The notes beneath the pieces were generated by a model. That model did no database searches. It saw only the letters and a program-made list of their open reading frames with translations, and had not been told where the DNA came from. Below, one piece after another: positions 25,813-34,926 of a DNA stretch of 64,000 nucleotides. Position numbers and translations under genes: made by a program. The DNA is from JBCBRD01 sp039819785 (GTDB lineage Bacteria; Pseudomonadota; Alphaproteobacteria; Rhizobiales; Hyphomicrobiaceae), in the NCBI GenBank assembly GCA_039819785.1, contig JBCBRH010000011.1:1-64000 (forward strand), given 5' to 3'. The first letter of the stretch is position 1, and every line of letters starts with the position of its first letter.

Positions 25813-28188
25813 TCAGCGCACGGCAATCAATTGAGCCCAGTCGTCCTCGGTTAAAACCTCAACGCCCAGGTCGCGCGCCTTTACCAGCTTTGATCCCGCA
25901 TCAGCGCCGGCCACCACATAATCGGTCTTCTTGGAAACAGAACCAGCCACTTTGGCCCCCAGACGCTCCGCCTGTGCCTTCGCTTCGGGCCGCGACATGG
26001 TTTGCAATGATCCAGTGAACACGACCGTCTTGCCGGAGACCGCAGAGGCCTTGGTTTCGAGTTGTTCGAAGGGCTTGACGCGCACATGCGTCAGAAGTGC
26101 GTTAAGCGCGGTCTGGTTGTGCGCCTCGGCAAAAAACTCCGCGACCTCTTCCGTAACCACCTCTCCAATCCCATCGAGCATGGCAAATTCGAGAAACGCT
26201 TCGCCTGGAAACTGGGCCTCAGCCTGCCGTGCGCTCTCGACGAAAGTGCCGATGTCCTCAAACGCCTCAGCCAACGCTGACGCTCCACGCGCTGGCGCAA
26301 TCTTCAATTGCAACACAGCCTCATTTAAAGACGCGCCAACAGCAGCCAGGTTGGTCAGCGCCTCGGCCTTCGCGACAGTTTTCGCAATGGCGGTTTCAGC
26401 CGTCTTCCGCCCAATCCCCGGAAGCGCAACGAACCGCTTATAGGCTGCACCTGGCCGGGCTTCAGCGGCACGGTTCGCTGCGTCCGCAAAGGCATCAAAC
26501 GTCCCATAGGCTTTTGCCAAATCCCGTGCGGTTGTCTCGCCGACATGTCGAATGCCAAGCGCATAGATAAATCGGTCCAGCCCAATAACCCGGCGGTCGT
26601 CAATGGCAGCAAACAGCTTGGCAACGGACGTTGCGCCGAAGCCTTTTTGGTCTTCCAGCTTGTCGGCCATTCTTGAATTGCGCTCGGCCAGCGTAAAGAT
26701 ATCGGCGGGCGCCATGATGCGTCCGGCATCGTAAAAAAGATCAATCTGTTTATCGCCGAGGCCTTCAATGTCAAAGGCGTTGCGCGAGACAAAATGCTTC
26801 AACCGTTCCTTGGCCTGAGCCGGGCAGATCAGCCCGCCTGTGCAACGCCGAACCACGTCGGGCTTGCCGCTCACGTCATTCACTTCGCGCACCGCATGGG
26901 AGCCGCACGCTGGACACACCGTTGGAAATTCAAACGGTGCACCTCGGCTCACCCCGCTGCGCGTCACCACCGAAACAATCTGCGGTATCACATCGCCGGC
27001 CCGCTGAACGATCACATGATCGCCCACCCGGATATCCTTGCGCGCAATCTCATCTTCGTTGTGCAGCGTCGCATTGGACACCACCACCCCGCCGACCGTA
27101 ACCGGCTGGAGTTTGGCAACCGGCGTCAGTGCCCCCGTCCGCCCGACCTGGATTTCGATGGACTGCAAAATTGTTTCAGCTTGTTCAGCCGGGAATTTAT
27201 GCGCGACCGCCCAACGGGGCGACCTCGAAACGAAACCAAGCCGGTCCTGGTAGTCGAGCCGGTCAACCTTGTAGACAACGCCGTCAATGTCGTAACCCAG
27301 CGTCGCCCGTTGCGCCGCGATGTCATCATAGACGGCGATCATATCCATCACCGTCTCGCATCGTTTCATCAGCGGATTAACCGGCAACCCCCAACGCCCG
27401 AAGGCTGTCACGACACCCATTTGCGTGTCCGATGGCAACGCCTCGGCTTCCCCCCAGGTGTAGGCAAAGAACTTCAGCGGCCGTGATGCCGTGATCGAAC
27501 TGTCCAACTGCCGCAAAGACCCAGCAGCTGCATTGCGCGGATTGGCGAACGTCTTCGCGCCCTTCGCCGTCTGCGCCGCGTTCAACGCTTCAAAATCATC
27601 GTGCGCCAGATAAATCTCACCGCGGATATCGATCACGTCAGGGACATCATCGCCACGCAACCGTTTGGGTATCTCAGAGATCGTCGCGACGTTCTGGGTG
27701 ACGTTCTCACCTTCCTGCCCATCGCCCCGCGTTGCAGCTTCGACAAACAGACCTTTCTCGTAGCGCAGTGAGATGGACAGGCCATCGATCTTCGGTTCTG
27801 CCGTAAACGCCTGCGGATCAGTCGCAGAAAGCCCTAGAAAACGGCGGATACGGTCAGCAAACTCCGCCACGTCATCGTCATTGAAGGCATTCCCAAGGGA
27901 CAGCATGGCCACCCTGTGACGCACCTTGCCGAACGCCTCCAATGGCGCTGCACCGACGTTCTTTGTTGTGTCGATGTCGGCTGCCAGATCGGGAAAGCGC
28001 TTTGCGAGCTGATCAAAGCGCCGCCTGAGGGCATCGTACGCAGCATCTGACACTTCCGGCGCGTCTTGCTGATGATACAGCAGATCGTGATGCGCAATTT
28101 CTGACCCCAGCCGCCGCAACTCGCGCGCTGCAGCCTCTGGGGAGAGTTCATCCACGTTGGTGGGACCATCAGCTGTCTTCTTGGCCAT
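25813..28188 (-). CDS. ligA: NAD-dependent DNA ligase LigA
   Basis: From MAKKTADG at 28188 the product is 791 residues, somewhat longer than the usual about 670-720. Order of domains: Ia NAD-binding region (HHDLLYHQQDAPEVSDAAYD), adenylation domain with the AMP-accepting Lys in AEPKIDGLSISLRYEKG, OB fold (VGDHVIVQRAGDVIPQI), zinc finger (CPACGSHAV to CTGGLICPAQ), helix-hairpin-helix repeats (IEGLGDKQIDLF, LPGIGRKTAE) and a C-terminal BRCT domain (GKTVVFTGSLQTMSRPEAKA). It seals nicks in replication and repair. An insertion between the helix-hairpin-helix and BRCT regions (about residues 585-700) explains the length. In-frame codons reach 28284, but overlap the divergent GNAT gene. Confidence 0.96.
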   Translation of the reverse strand: MAKKTADGPTNVDELSPEAAARELRRLGSEIAHHDLLYHQQDAPEVSDAAYDALRRRFDQLAKRFPDLAADIDTTKNVGAAPLEAFGKVRHRVAMLSLGNAFNDDDVAEFADRIRRFLGLSATDPQAFTAEPKIDGLSISLRYEKGLFVEAATRGDGQEGENVTQNVATISEIPKRLRGDDVPDVIDIRGEIYLAHDDFEALNAAQTAKGAKTFANPRNAAAGSLRQLDSSITASRPLKFFAYTWGEAEALPSDTQMGVVTAFGRWGLPVNPLMKRCETVMDMIAVYDDIAAQRATLGYDIDGVVYKVDRLDYQDRLGFVSRSPRWAVAHKFPAEQAETILQSIEIQVGRTGALTPVAKLQPVTVGGVVVSNATLHNEDEIARKDIRVGDHVIVQRAGDVIPQIVSVVTRSGVSRGAPFEFPTVCPACGSHAVREVNDVSGKPDVVRRCTGGLICPAQAKERLKHFVSRNAFDIEGLGDKQIDLFYDAGRIMAPADIFTLAERNSRMADKLEDQKGFGATSVAKLFAAIDDRRVIGLDRFIYALGIRHVGETTARDLAKAYGTFDAFADAANRAAEARPGAAYKRFVALPGIGRKTAETAIAKTVAKAEALTNLAAVGASLNEAVLQLKIAPARGASALAEAFEDIGTFVESARQAEAQFPGEAFLEFAMLDGIGEVVTEEVAEFFAEAHNQTALNALLTHVRVKPFEQLETKASAVSGKTVVFTGSLQTMSRPEAKAQAERLGAKVAGSVSKKTDYVVAGADAGSKLVKARDLGVEVLTEDDWAQLIAVR

Positions 28189-28323
28189 CGCGTCTTCGAA
28201 GTCCTTGTTGAGTGTCATGCCTGCGCTGATTGGCACGGACACAGTCACTTGCGTGGCAATACGCATGTCAGCCCGAAAGGCCAAGAAAGTAGATGGGCCT
28301 TTGAGATCAAAAAGGCCCTAGAT

Positions 28324-28749
28324 ATGCCGATCACCTTGAAACACGTCGGAAAGTCAGATCATCAACTCTTTAATCAGATCGCAGCCGATGTATTCGATGC
28401 CCCTGTCGAACCGGATCTGCTCCGGCGATTTAAGGCCCGGCCACAGAACCAGTTGATCGTCGCAGTGTCGGACAAGGTGGTTGTGGGGCAAATCCGCGGG
28501 GTCGTTATAAATCATCCCGATCAGCCGATGGAACTCTTTGTGACCAATCTCGGCGTCACGCCTGCATTTCAGAGATGGGGCATCGCGCGTCGGTTGATGC
28601 ATGATCTGTTGGATTTGGGGGCAACCAAGGGCTGCGGACCTGTCTGGGTCGCGAAATAACGAGACAACATGACTGCGCGCGCGCTTTGCGCGTCTTTTGC
28701 TCGCCCAGAGTTCATGGTGATCTACGAGTGGGACCTGCGGAGCCCGTGA
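28324..28749 (+). pseudogene. GNAT acetyltransferase gene interrupted by one in-frame stop
   Basis: From the ATG at 28324 the frame reads MPITLKHVGKSDHQLFNQIA through the acetyl-CoA binding region (FVTNLGVTPAFQRWGIARRL) to VWVAK, then a TAA at 28657-28659. In the same frame the sequence continues RDNMTARALCASFARPEF and MVIYEWDLRSP to a TGA at 28747-28749. That continuation is what the family normally has (VATE-x-DN-x-x-AR-x-LY followed by a FVMYEW-type strand), so the TAA replaces a residue that is usually Glu; a single G-to-T change in GAA would do this. The truncated 111-residue form would lack the last helix and strands of the fold. Likely a recent pseudogene of an AAC(3)-I-like N-acetyltransferase. 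Confidence 0.72.
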
Positions 28750-29012
28750 CACGCCTCAGGGATTAGGCATCACTGCCTGCTTTGCAGCAACCTGGGCACA
28801 CTTTCACCGACACGTCGCCTTACTCCATGGAGCTGAACAGGTCACAAGGCATTTCGCCCCCAACGTGCTCAGGTCCGGAAAGGCACGGAACAGCAAGTTC
28901 AACCTCGTACAGGGTGCAGATTAGATTTTCGGATCAAAATAATCGCTGAAGCAAAGGCAAACCACGCAGCCGTTCAGCAGACAGGAACCGTGGCACAGCT
29001 TCAGATACGAGC

Positions 29013-29873
29013 CTAGCCGGGCCCGCCGAGCGAGAATTTCGGTATCATCTTCCAGGCTTGCGACATCCAGGACCCGCTATTCTCGCGGGGCGCAAGCCCA
29101 TCAGATGCGAGCAGCGTATGCGCATCCTTATACCAAGGCGAGTCCGGGAAGTTATGGCCGAGAAGGGCGGCAGCGGTCTGAGCTTCCTGCGTGATGCCAA
29201 GCGCCATGTAGGACTCGGTCAGCCGCATCAAAGCCTCTTCTACGTGTGCCGTCGTTTGGTAATCCTTGACCACGGTCTTAAACCGGTTGATCGCAGCAAC
29301 GTAGTTTTTGCGCTTAAGATAATAGCGTCCGACTTCCATTTCAGCAGCGGCCAAAGTATCTTCAGCCACCCTGATGCGGTTTTCTGCGTCCTTGGCGTAA
29401 GGGCTGTCAGGGTAACGCGCGCGCAGGACTTTTAGCTCCTTCAGAGCTTTCCGCGTCGTCGACTGGTCCCGGTTCGGACCTTTCATTTCGTCAAAATGCG
29501 CTGAGGCAACAATGTGGTGCGCCAATGCGGCTTCCTTCGTGCCAGGGTGCAGCGTCGTGTAACGACGCGCAGCCGCAATGGCTTCAGGCAGTTTGCCGGC
29601 TTTGTAGTACGCATATCCGGCCATCACAATCGCCCGCCGCGCTTCAGGAGCGTACGGGTGATCACGGTCAAGTTCTTCAAAGCGATTGGCAGCAGCCTCG
29701 TAACTTCCGCGCGACATCATCGCGTCGGCTTGTGCGTACATCTGACCAGGAGGGTCCGGATTGAGAACTTTGGTCACGTCACCGGACGAAGCACATCCCG
29801 CCACAATAAGACCGAAGGCACATGCAGCCAACGCGGGTAGAAAACCACGAAAGGAGGACAAAGTGGGCTGCAT
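29013..29873 (-). CDS. bamD: outer membrane assembly lipoprotein BamD
   Basis: From the ATG at 29873 the product is 286 residues: a signal sequence ending in the lipobox IVAG-C (FGLIVAGCASSGDVTK), then tetratricopeptide repeats (MSRGSYEAAANRFEELDRDH, YYKAGKLPEAIAAARRYTTL, and further repeats with YLKRKNYVAAINRFKTVV). BamD is the essential TPR lipoprotein of the BAM complex, acting at the periplasmic face of the outer membrane. The upstream in-frame 39 codons are Lys/Arg-rich and precede the signal, so they were excluded. It follows lpxC at 212 bases in the same direction, the usual alphaproteobacterial neighbour. No recN lies after it. Confidence 0.95.
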   Translation of the reverse strand: MQPTLSSFRGFLPALAACAFGLIVAGCASSGDVTKVLNPDPPGQMYAQADAMMSRGSYEAAANRFEELDRDHPYAPEARRAIVMAGYAYYKAGKLPEAIAAARRYTTLHPGTKEAALAHHIVASAHFDEMKGPNRDQSTTRKALKELKVLRARYPDSPYAKDAENRIRVAEDTLAAAEMEVGRYYLKRKNYVAAINRFKTVVKDYQTTAHVEEALMRLTESYMALGITQEAQTAAALLGHNFPDSPWYKDAHTLLASDGLAPRENSGSWMSQAWKMIPKFSLGGPG

Positions 29874-30085
29874 TTGAGATTTCAAGGTGGATCCTGCCGT
29901 TGCATTGATCGAAATGTTCGAGCGAGCGACGCGTAACACTAAGGACGTCTCGCGCTTTCGCTTAGCCGATTCCTTCTTCCACCGCGCCACCTTCCGTAGC
30001 GCTACACCCCACTAAAACGATCGCGACGGTCGGCAAACTGCTAAATGCCAATCGGCAAGAGCTATCGCCAGACAACACGGCGCGA

Positions 30086-31036
30086 TTATGGACGCGACCC
30101 AGCTGCGGCTGAAACCATCGCCCGGCTTGACGTCGCCATGGTGTGAACGCGCGGACCATGCGCAACTTCCCACGCACCTTCATCGGCAAGCAGGGCCTTC
30201 AGAGCCGTTGCATTCAAACGGTGACCACCCCGCACGGAGCGGTAAGCGCCGAGGATCGGCAGACCGGCAAGGGCAAGATCACCAACCGCGTCGAGCATTT
30301 TGTGGCGTACGAATTCGTCTTCGAACCGCAACCCGCCTTCATTGAGGACGCGATCATCGTCGCCGATGGCAACGGTGTTATTCAGGTTAGCCCCGAGAGC
30401 CAGCCGGGCCTGCCACAGCTTCTCAACGTCGCGCATGAACCCGAAAGTCCGCGCCCTGGACAGTTCCGTGCGGAAGATACGTGGGGAAAGATCACAGACA
30501 TAGCGCTGGCGGCCGATTGCAGTACAGTCGAAGTCAATCTCAACGTCGATCCGGAAGCCCGACGGGTTCGGCAGAAACTCGCCAAAGCAATCGCCATCCT
30601 GGACACAAATCGGCTTGAGCACTTTGAGATACTTCCGGGGCTCGGCCAGTTCCATCAACCCGGCAACATCAATGGCGTCCACAAAGTCTGCGGAACTGCC
30701 ATCCATGATCGGAACTTCTTTGCTATCGATTTCGATGTAGCAGTTATCAACACCCATACCACGCAGCGCAGCGAGTAAATGCTCAACGGTGGAGATGGTA
30801 TGCCCCTCGTCGTCGCCGATCACCGTACATAGCGTGAGGTTCTTCACGCTATGTACAGTGGCCGGTATTTCGGCAACCACTCGGCCCCTCTTGCTCACAA
30901 GGAAACGGAGCCCAACATCAGCTTCTGCCGGATGCAGAATGACCGATACTGGAACTCCGCTGTGCACCCCCGTGCCTGTGAGTTCGATTTCACGCGCAAT
31001 CGTGGATTGTCGCGCGCCAAATGACCGATTTGACAT
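30086..31036 (-). CDS. lpxC: UDP-3-O-acyl-N-acetylglucosamine deacetylase LpxC
   Basis: A 316-residue zinc enzyme for the committed step of lipid A synthesis. Visible family elements: ELTGTGVHSGVPV near residue 18, STVEHLLAALRGMGVDNCYI with the zinc-ligand His, MDGSSADFV, the segment RARTFGFMRDVEKL, and FVRHKMLDAVGDLALAG with a second zinc ligand and the catalytic Asp region. The start ATG at 31036 fits the family N-terminus. It lies between ftsZ and bamD in the same direction, separated by 274 and 212 bases, so it may have its own promoter. Confidence 0.97.
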   Translation of the reverse strand: MSNRSFGARQSTIAREIELTGTGVHSGVPVSVILHPAEADVGLRFLVSKRGRVVAEIPATVHSVKNLTLCTVIGDDEGHTISTVEHLLAALRGMGVDNCYIEIDSKEVPIMDGSSADFVDAIDVAGLMELAEPRKYLKVLKPICVQDGDCFGEFLPNPSGFRIDVEIDFDCTAIGRQRYVCDLSPRIFRTELSRARTFGFMRDVEKLWQARLALGANLNNTVAIGDDDRVLNEGGLRFEDEFVRHKMLDAVGDLALAGLPILGAYRSVRGGHRLNATALKALLADEGAWEVAHGPRVHTMATSSRAMVSAAAGSRP

Positions 31037-31310
31037 GATCGCCGTCCCTCAAAACCTTGCCCATGGCACTGCTGCATATTTCAGCCCCGCAGCAATGCCA
31101 CCCCCGAATGCGCCTGCTTCAACGTTTGAAGTCCCGTTGCCTTGGCTTCACAGTGCCTCAGCATTCAAACTGAAACGAATCATTTGCATTCGTTAACGAT
31201 TCGGACGTTAGCGCCCGCAACACGCCCATACAAATCACGCTTTCTTACTCAGTATTACGAACCCGGAAACAATCAGAACACACGCTGAGATTTCCGGCGG
31301 GTTCATCGCA

Positions 31311-33218
31311 TCACCGCCCCCGCCCGCTCCTCTTATCCATTGAATATAAAGGTGGTGCGACAGCCCCATCCTTTTGGCCATCGCCAAAGTGGTCACCAGA
31401 GTCGGGATTAGAATCGCCGCCATGAGCGGTCCCATCCTGACGGTCCGGCACACGCCCGGCATCGGTCGCATCGTCTTCGTCCAGAGCCCGATCAGCTCCA
31501 ATCCCGGTCATCGCAGACAGCCTGGCGAAAATGCCCATCCGCCCATCAGACCGACCTGGCGACCGGCCAGCTGAACGCCGGCTTTGCAACGATGATGCTT
31601 CGGCCCCTGAAATCCCGGAGCCAGCTTGTTCGTCAGCTTTGTTCGCGCGATAGGCACGCTGTCCAACGAGCGGGAAATCTTCCACATCAGGCATCCGCAC
31701 ACTGCGCCTCGGCGCTTCTGCCGGGGTTGCAGGAACGAACGTCGGGTCGTCACCAGCATCGCCTACACGATCGGCGTTCACCACCTCTGCGGACTGCGTC
31801 ACGGAAGGGGAAGCCGGGTGTCCATACTGCGGTGGAACACCTTCTTCGATGACGACATTGCCAGGCGCTTGCCAAGTCTGAAACGCCGGGACGCTCTGAC
31901 CCCGCCCAGGACCACCAGCAGCCTGTCGAGGCTCAACCGATTCTGCGCCGCTCATACCATCGCCGTGTGGGCTTTGGCTGGGATGCATCATCCCCGGCGC
32001 CTGAGACTTTCCCATGGAGCCATCAGGACCCTCCATGGCACTAAGGTCTTGATCAGTATCATTAAACTCTGCCGCGTATCCACCACCCGACATCAACGGC
32101 GTCAAATGACTGGGCGGCTTCGGAGCATCGGCATTATACGAATAAGTCTCAACGTGCGGGGCCTGGACAGGCGGCGGATTGCCCGGCCACGTCATGCTTT
32201 GATCCAGAGGTTCCGCGCCCGTGTCTGACACGCTGGGAAGATCGGTTTCTCCAGCCCGCCGCATGCCCGATGCAACGATCGAAACACGCACCCGGTCGCC
32301 AAGGCTTTCATCGAATGTCGCGCCGACGATGATGTTCGCATCGTCCCGCAATTCTTCGCGAACCCGCGAAGCCGCTTCGTCCACTTCGTAAAGCGTAAGA
32401 TCCGGTCCGCCGGTGATGGAAAGCAAAAGCCCCTTTGCGCCATTCAAGGTGACATCATCGAGCAGCGGGTTCGTAATCGCCTCCTCGGCTGCAAGCTTCG
32501 CGCGCTGCGATCCATCAGCTTCGCCAGTCCCCATCATGGCCGTACCCATGTTGGCCAGAACGGCGCGGACATCGGCAAAGTCCAGGTTGATCAAACCTTC
32601 TTTGATGATCAAATCGACGATGCATGCAACGCCGGAATAAAGCACCTGATCGGCAAGCACGAAGGCCTCGGCAAAAGAGGTTTTTTCATTGGCGATCAGG
32701 AACAGATTCTGGTTCGGAATGACGATCAGCGTATCGACGTGTTTGCGCAGTTCGCCGATGCCAGCTTCCGCAATCCGCATCCGCCGCGTGCCCTCGAACA
32801 GGAACGGTTTGGTCACGACCCCGACCGTCAAAATGCCCATCTCGCGAGCACACTTGGCGAAAACTGAGGCAGCACCAGTCCCTGTACCGCCGCCCATCCC
32901 GGCGGCGATGAAGACCATATGTGATCCAGAAAACTGCGCGCGGATATCTTCAATGGCTTCTTCAGCCGCCGCCTGGCCGATTTCAGGCTTGGCACCCGCA
33001 CCCAAACCTTCGGTGATCGTCACCCCAAGCTGCAGCCGGTGTTCCGCACTGGATGCAGCAAGCGATTGCGCATCTGTGTTGGCAACAACGAAGTCAACGC
33101 CGGTCAAACCGGCCGCAATCATATTGTTGATGGCATTGCAGCCTGCACCACCAATGCCGACCACAGTCAACCGTGGCCTCAAATCGGTCAGCTTCGGCAA
33201 TTGCAACTTGATGCCCAT
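31311..33218 (-). CDS. ftsZ: cell division protein FtsZ, unusual C-terminus
   Basis: From MGIKLQLPKL (33218) the product is 635 residues, a long-tailed FtsZ of rhizobial type. The tubulin-like GTPase is intact: VVGIGGAGCNAINNMI (residue about 19), the GTP-binding loop GGGTGTGAAS (109-118), KPFLFEGTRRMRIAEAGI and the T7 loop NLDFADVRAVLANMGTAMMG. The long acidic, Pro/Ser-rich tail contains MPDVEDFPLVGQRAYRA and RMGIFARLSAMTGIG, both seen in rhizobial FtsZ. After that about 60 residues run to the end (APPLYSMDKRSGRGR) without the usual final peptide of the DIPAFLRRQ type; the other two frames do not contain it either. FtsZ polymerises at mid-cell to recruit the divisome. Confidence 0.95.
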   Translation of the reverse strand: MGIKLQLPKLTDLRPRLTVVGIGGAGCNAINNMIAAGLTGVDFVVANTDAQSLAASSAEHRLQLGVTITEGLGAGAKPEIGQAAAEEAIEDIRAQFSGSHMVFIAAGMGGGTGTGAASVFAKCAREMGILTVGVVTKPFLFEGTRRMRIAEAGIGELRKHVDTLIVIPNQNLFLIANEKTSFAEAFVLADQVLYSGVACIVDLIIKEGLINLDFADVRAVLANMGTAMMGTGEADGSQRAKLAAEEAITNPLLDDVTLNGAKGLLLSITGGPDLTLYEVDEAASRVREELRDDANIIVGATFDESLGDRVRVSIVASGMRRAGETDLPSVSDTGAEPLDQSMTWPGNPPPVQAPHVETYSYNADAPKPPSHLTPLMSGGGYAAEFNDTDQDLSAMEGPDGSMGKSQAPGMMHPSQSPHGDGMSGAESVEPRQAAGGPGRGQSVPAFQTWQAPGNVVIEEGVPPQYGHPASPSVTQSAEVVNADRVGDAGDDPTFVPATPAEAPRRSVRMPDVEDFPLVGQRAYRANKADEQAGSGISGAEASSLQSRRSAGRSPGRSDGRMGIFARLSAMTGIGADRALDEDDATDAGRVPDRQDGTAHGGDSNPDSGDHFGDGQKDGAVAPPLYSMDKRSGRGR

Positions 33219-33458
33219 CTTCACCCTCGCCGTGTAAAGGCGGACGAAAAGCGGAGCCAATGTCTTTGGCAATCCGGCTTGTCCGCACTGAAAGCCCGTA
33301 CGTACTCACGCAATGGGCCACGTTTACAGGGCCTACGCAGACACACGAAACAACACCACAAGGAACGCTTCAAAGCCAACGGCAATGACCGGTTATCCAA
33401 CGCCCAGCGCTTTTGACCGCCATCCTGACGCCGCTACCGCCATCGGCCAAATGACGGT

Positions 33459-34835
33459 CTATCCAGTCCCAACCAGCCACTTGCCGACACGCTCGAAGTA
33501 ACCTGCGGCACCGGCTGCCCCATCAGCCTCGCCAACAAACCCGTAAGCTTGCAGGGCACCTTGCCTTTGGCTTTCAGCCAGTCCGAGCAAACACGACGAC
33601 GCCGGACTACAGAACTCTGAACGAATTCCGTCCACCGCACCCGGCATCCCAATACGCACGGGCCGGTTCAAAACGTCAGCGGCCAGCCCCTCAAGACCAA
33701 CCAGTTGCGCCATGCCCCCGGTTAAGACAACGTGATCCCCACCAAGTGCTGCCACCGGACAGGTAGATAGTCGATCTCGAACCTGTCCCAAAAGCCAACG
33801 CACGTAAGGCGTAATCACCAACCGCAGTTCAGCTTTCGAAGCTCGCTCACGCAAACCCATCGCCGGAAGACCGTTTTGACTGGCGCCTTCACCTGCGCCA
33901 CGGGCCACGGCCTCAGCAGGCAAATGCCCGCCTCTATCGCCAACAGTCTCGAACGCAAATATCTCGCGCGAATCAGATTGCGCCTCCAACACTGTGCCAT
34001 AAAGCGCTTTGATTCGCTCGGCTTGTGCAAGAGGCGTCTGAAACGCTTTTGCAATATCGTAAGTGAGCCGGTCTCCACCGACCGCGATGGCATCCACGTG
34101 TATCAGCTGTCTGTCCGCGAAAATGGACAGCGTTGTAACACCAGCCCCCAGATCGATAACGGTGACGCCCAGCCTGCGCTCATCCCCGCGCGACGCCGCA
34201 AGGCCGCTGGCAAAGGGTGCGGCAACGACCTTTTCAACGGCGAGATGACACCGCTGCATGAGCCCTAAGACATTCTGGATCGGCCCCTCGTCTGCCGTCA
34301 CAGCATGCAAGTCGGCCGTCAAGCGATCGGCAGCCAGTCCTCTGGGGTCCACACCGCACGGCTCACCGTCAATGCGATAGCCGATTGTGTTCATGTGCAT
34401 GACAACGCGCCCGTGGCGCCGCGCATAGGCATGTCCGCCTGACAAGGCCCTCGAAATATCCGAACCGAGTACACCGGCTGTTCCGACATCTGCGTGCGCG
34501 GCGAAGCTTTGCGAGGCCAGCCGTCCACACGAGACAGCCACGTGGACATCGCGGATCGTAAGACCGGCAGCCGCTTCCGCCTGTGCGACACAGGTCCTGA
34601 CAGCGCCTTCGGCTGCGCCCATGTCCATGATAACGCCAGCTTTGATGCCAGCTGATCCGGTGTAGCCTTGGCCCAAAACGCGGACAGTAGTCCTGTCAGC
34701 TCCCCCACCACCGGCATACGTATTGAACGCCCGATCGGCCGATGACGCCAGTGGGGCAGGACCTACGGCCACGATCAGGCAGCCTACTTTGCGCGATCCC
34801 AGATCGATCAGGCCAAGGACGCGTTCGCCACCCAT
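33459..34835 (-). CDS. ftsA: cell division protein FtsA
   Basis: From MGGERVLGLIDLGSRKVGCL (34835, with GGAGAG seven bases upstream) the product is 458 residues. It has the actin-like ATPase fold: phosphate 1 motif LIDLGSRKVG, the SHS2-like 1C region (VRVLGQGYTGSAGIKAGVIM), phosphate 2 motif VTVIDLGAGVTTLSIF, adenosine motif VVLTGGMAQLVGLEGLA, and a C-terminal amphipathic membrane-targeting helix (GYFERVGKWLVGTG). It tethers FtsZ to the inner membrane. In-frame codons upstream to 35030 overlap ftsQ and are Arg-rich, so they were rejected. It lies 91 bases after ftsQ and 240 before ftsZ. Confidence 0.95.
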   Translation of the reverse strand: MGGERVLGLIDLGSRKVGCLIVAVGPAPLASSADRAFNTYAGGGGADRTTVRVLGQGYTGSAGIKAGVIMDMGAAEGAVRTCVAQAEAAAGLTIRDVHVAVSCGRLASQSFAAHADVGTAGVLGSDISRALSGGHAYARRHGRVVMHMNTIGYRIDGEPCGVDPRGLAADRLTADLHAVTADEGPIQNVLGLMQRCHLAVEKVVAAPFASGLAASRGDERRLGVTVIDLGAGVTTLSIFADRQLIHVDAIAVGGDRLTYDIAKAFQTPLAQAERIKALYGTVLEAQSDSREIFAFETVGDRGGHLPAEAVARGAGEGASQNGLPAMGLRERASKAELRLVITPYVRWLLGQVRDRLSTCPVAALGGDHVVLTGGMAQLVGLEGLAADVLNRPVRIGMPGAVDGIRSEFCSPASSCLLGLAESQRQGALQAYGFVGEADGAAGAAGYFERVGKWLVGTG

Positions 34836-34926
34836 TGGTTCTCTCCGGACCCGCCGCACCTCATCCTCCAAAACGCCATCAAACAAACAAAACCGCACCA
34901 TGCGCGAAACACCGCGACACCAAACC

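Noticed and set aside
28678..28698. CGCGC-GCTTT-GCGCG followed by TCTTTT, which looks like an intrinsic terminator
   Set aside because: It lies inside the in-frame continuation of the GNAT gene, where codons still encode family-like residues; short repeats of GC are expected by chance.
31235..31501. Minus-strand 88-residue frame overlapping the end of ftsZ
   Set aside because: It is a shifted frame of the ftsZ tail with no recognisable domain, and it also does not supply the missing FtsZ peptide.
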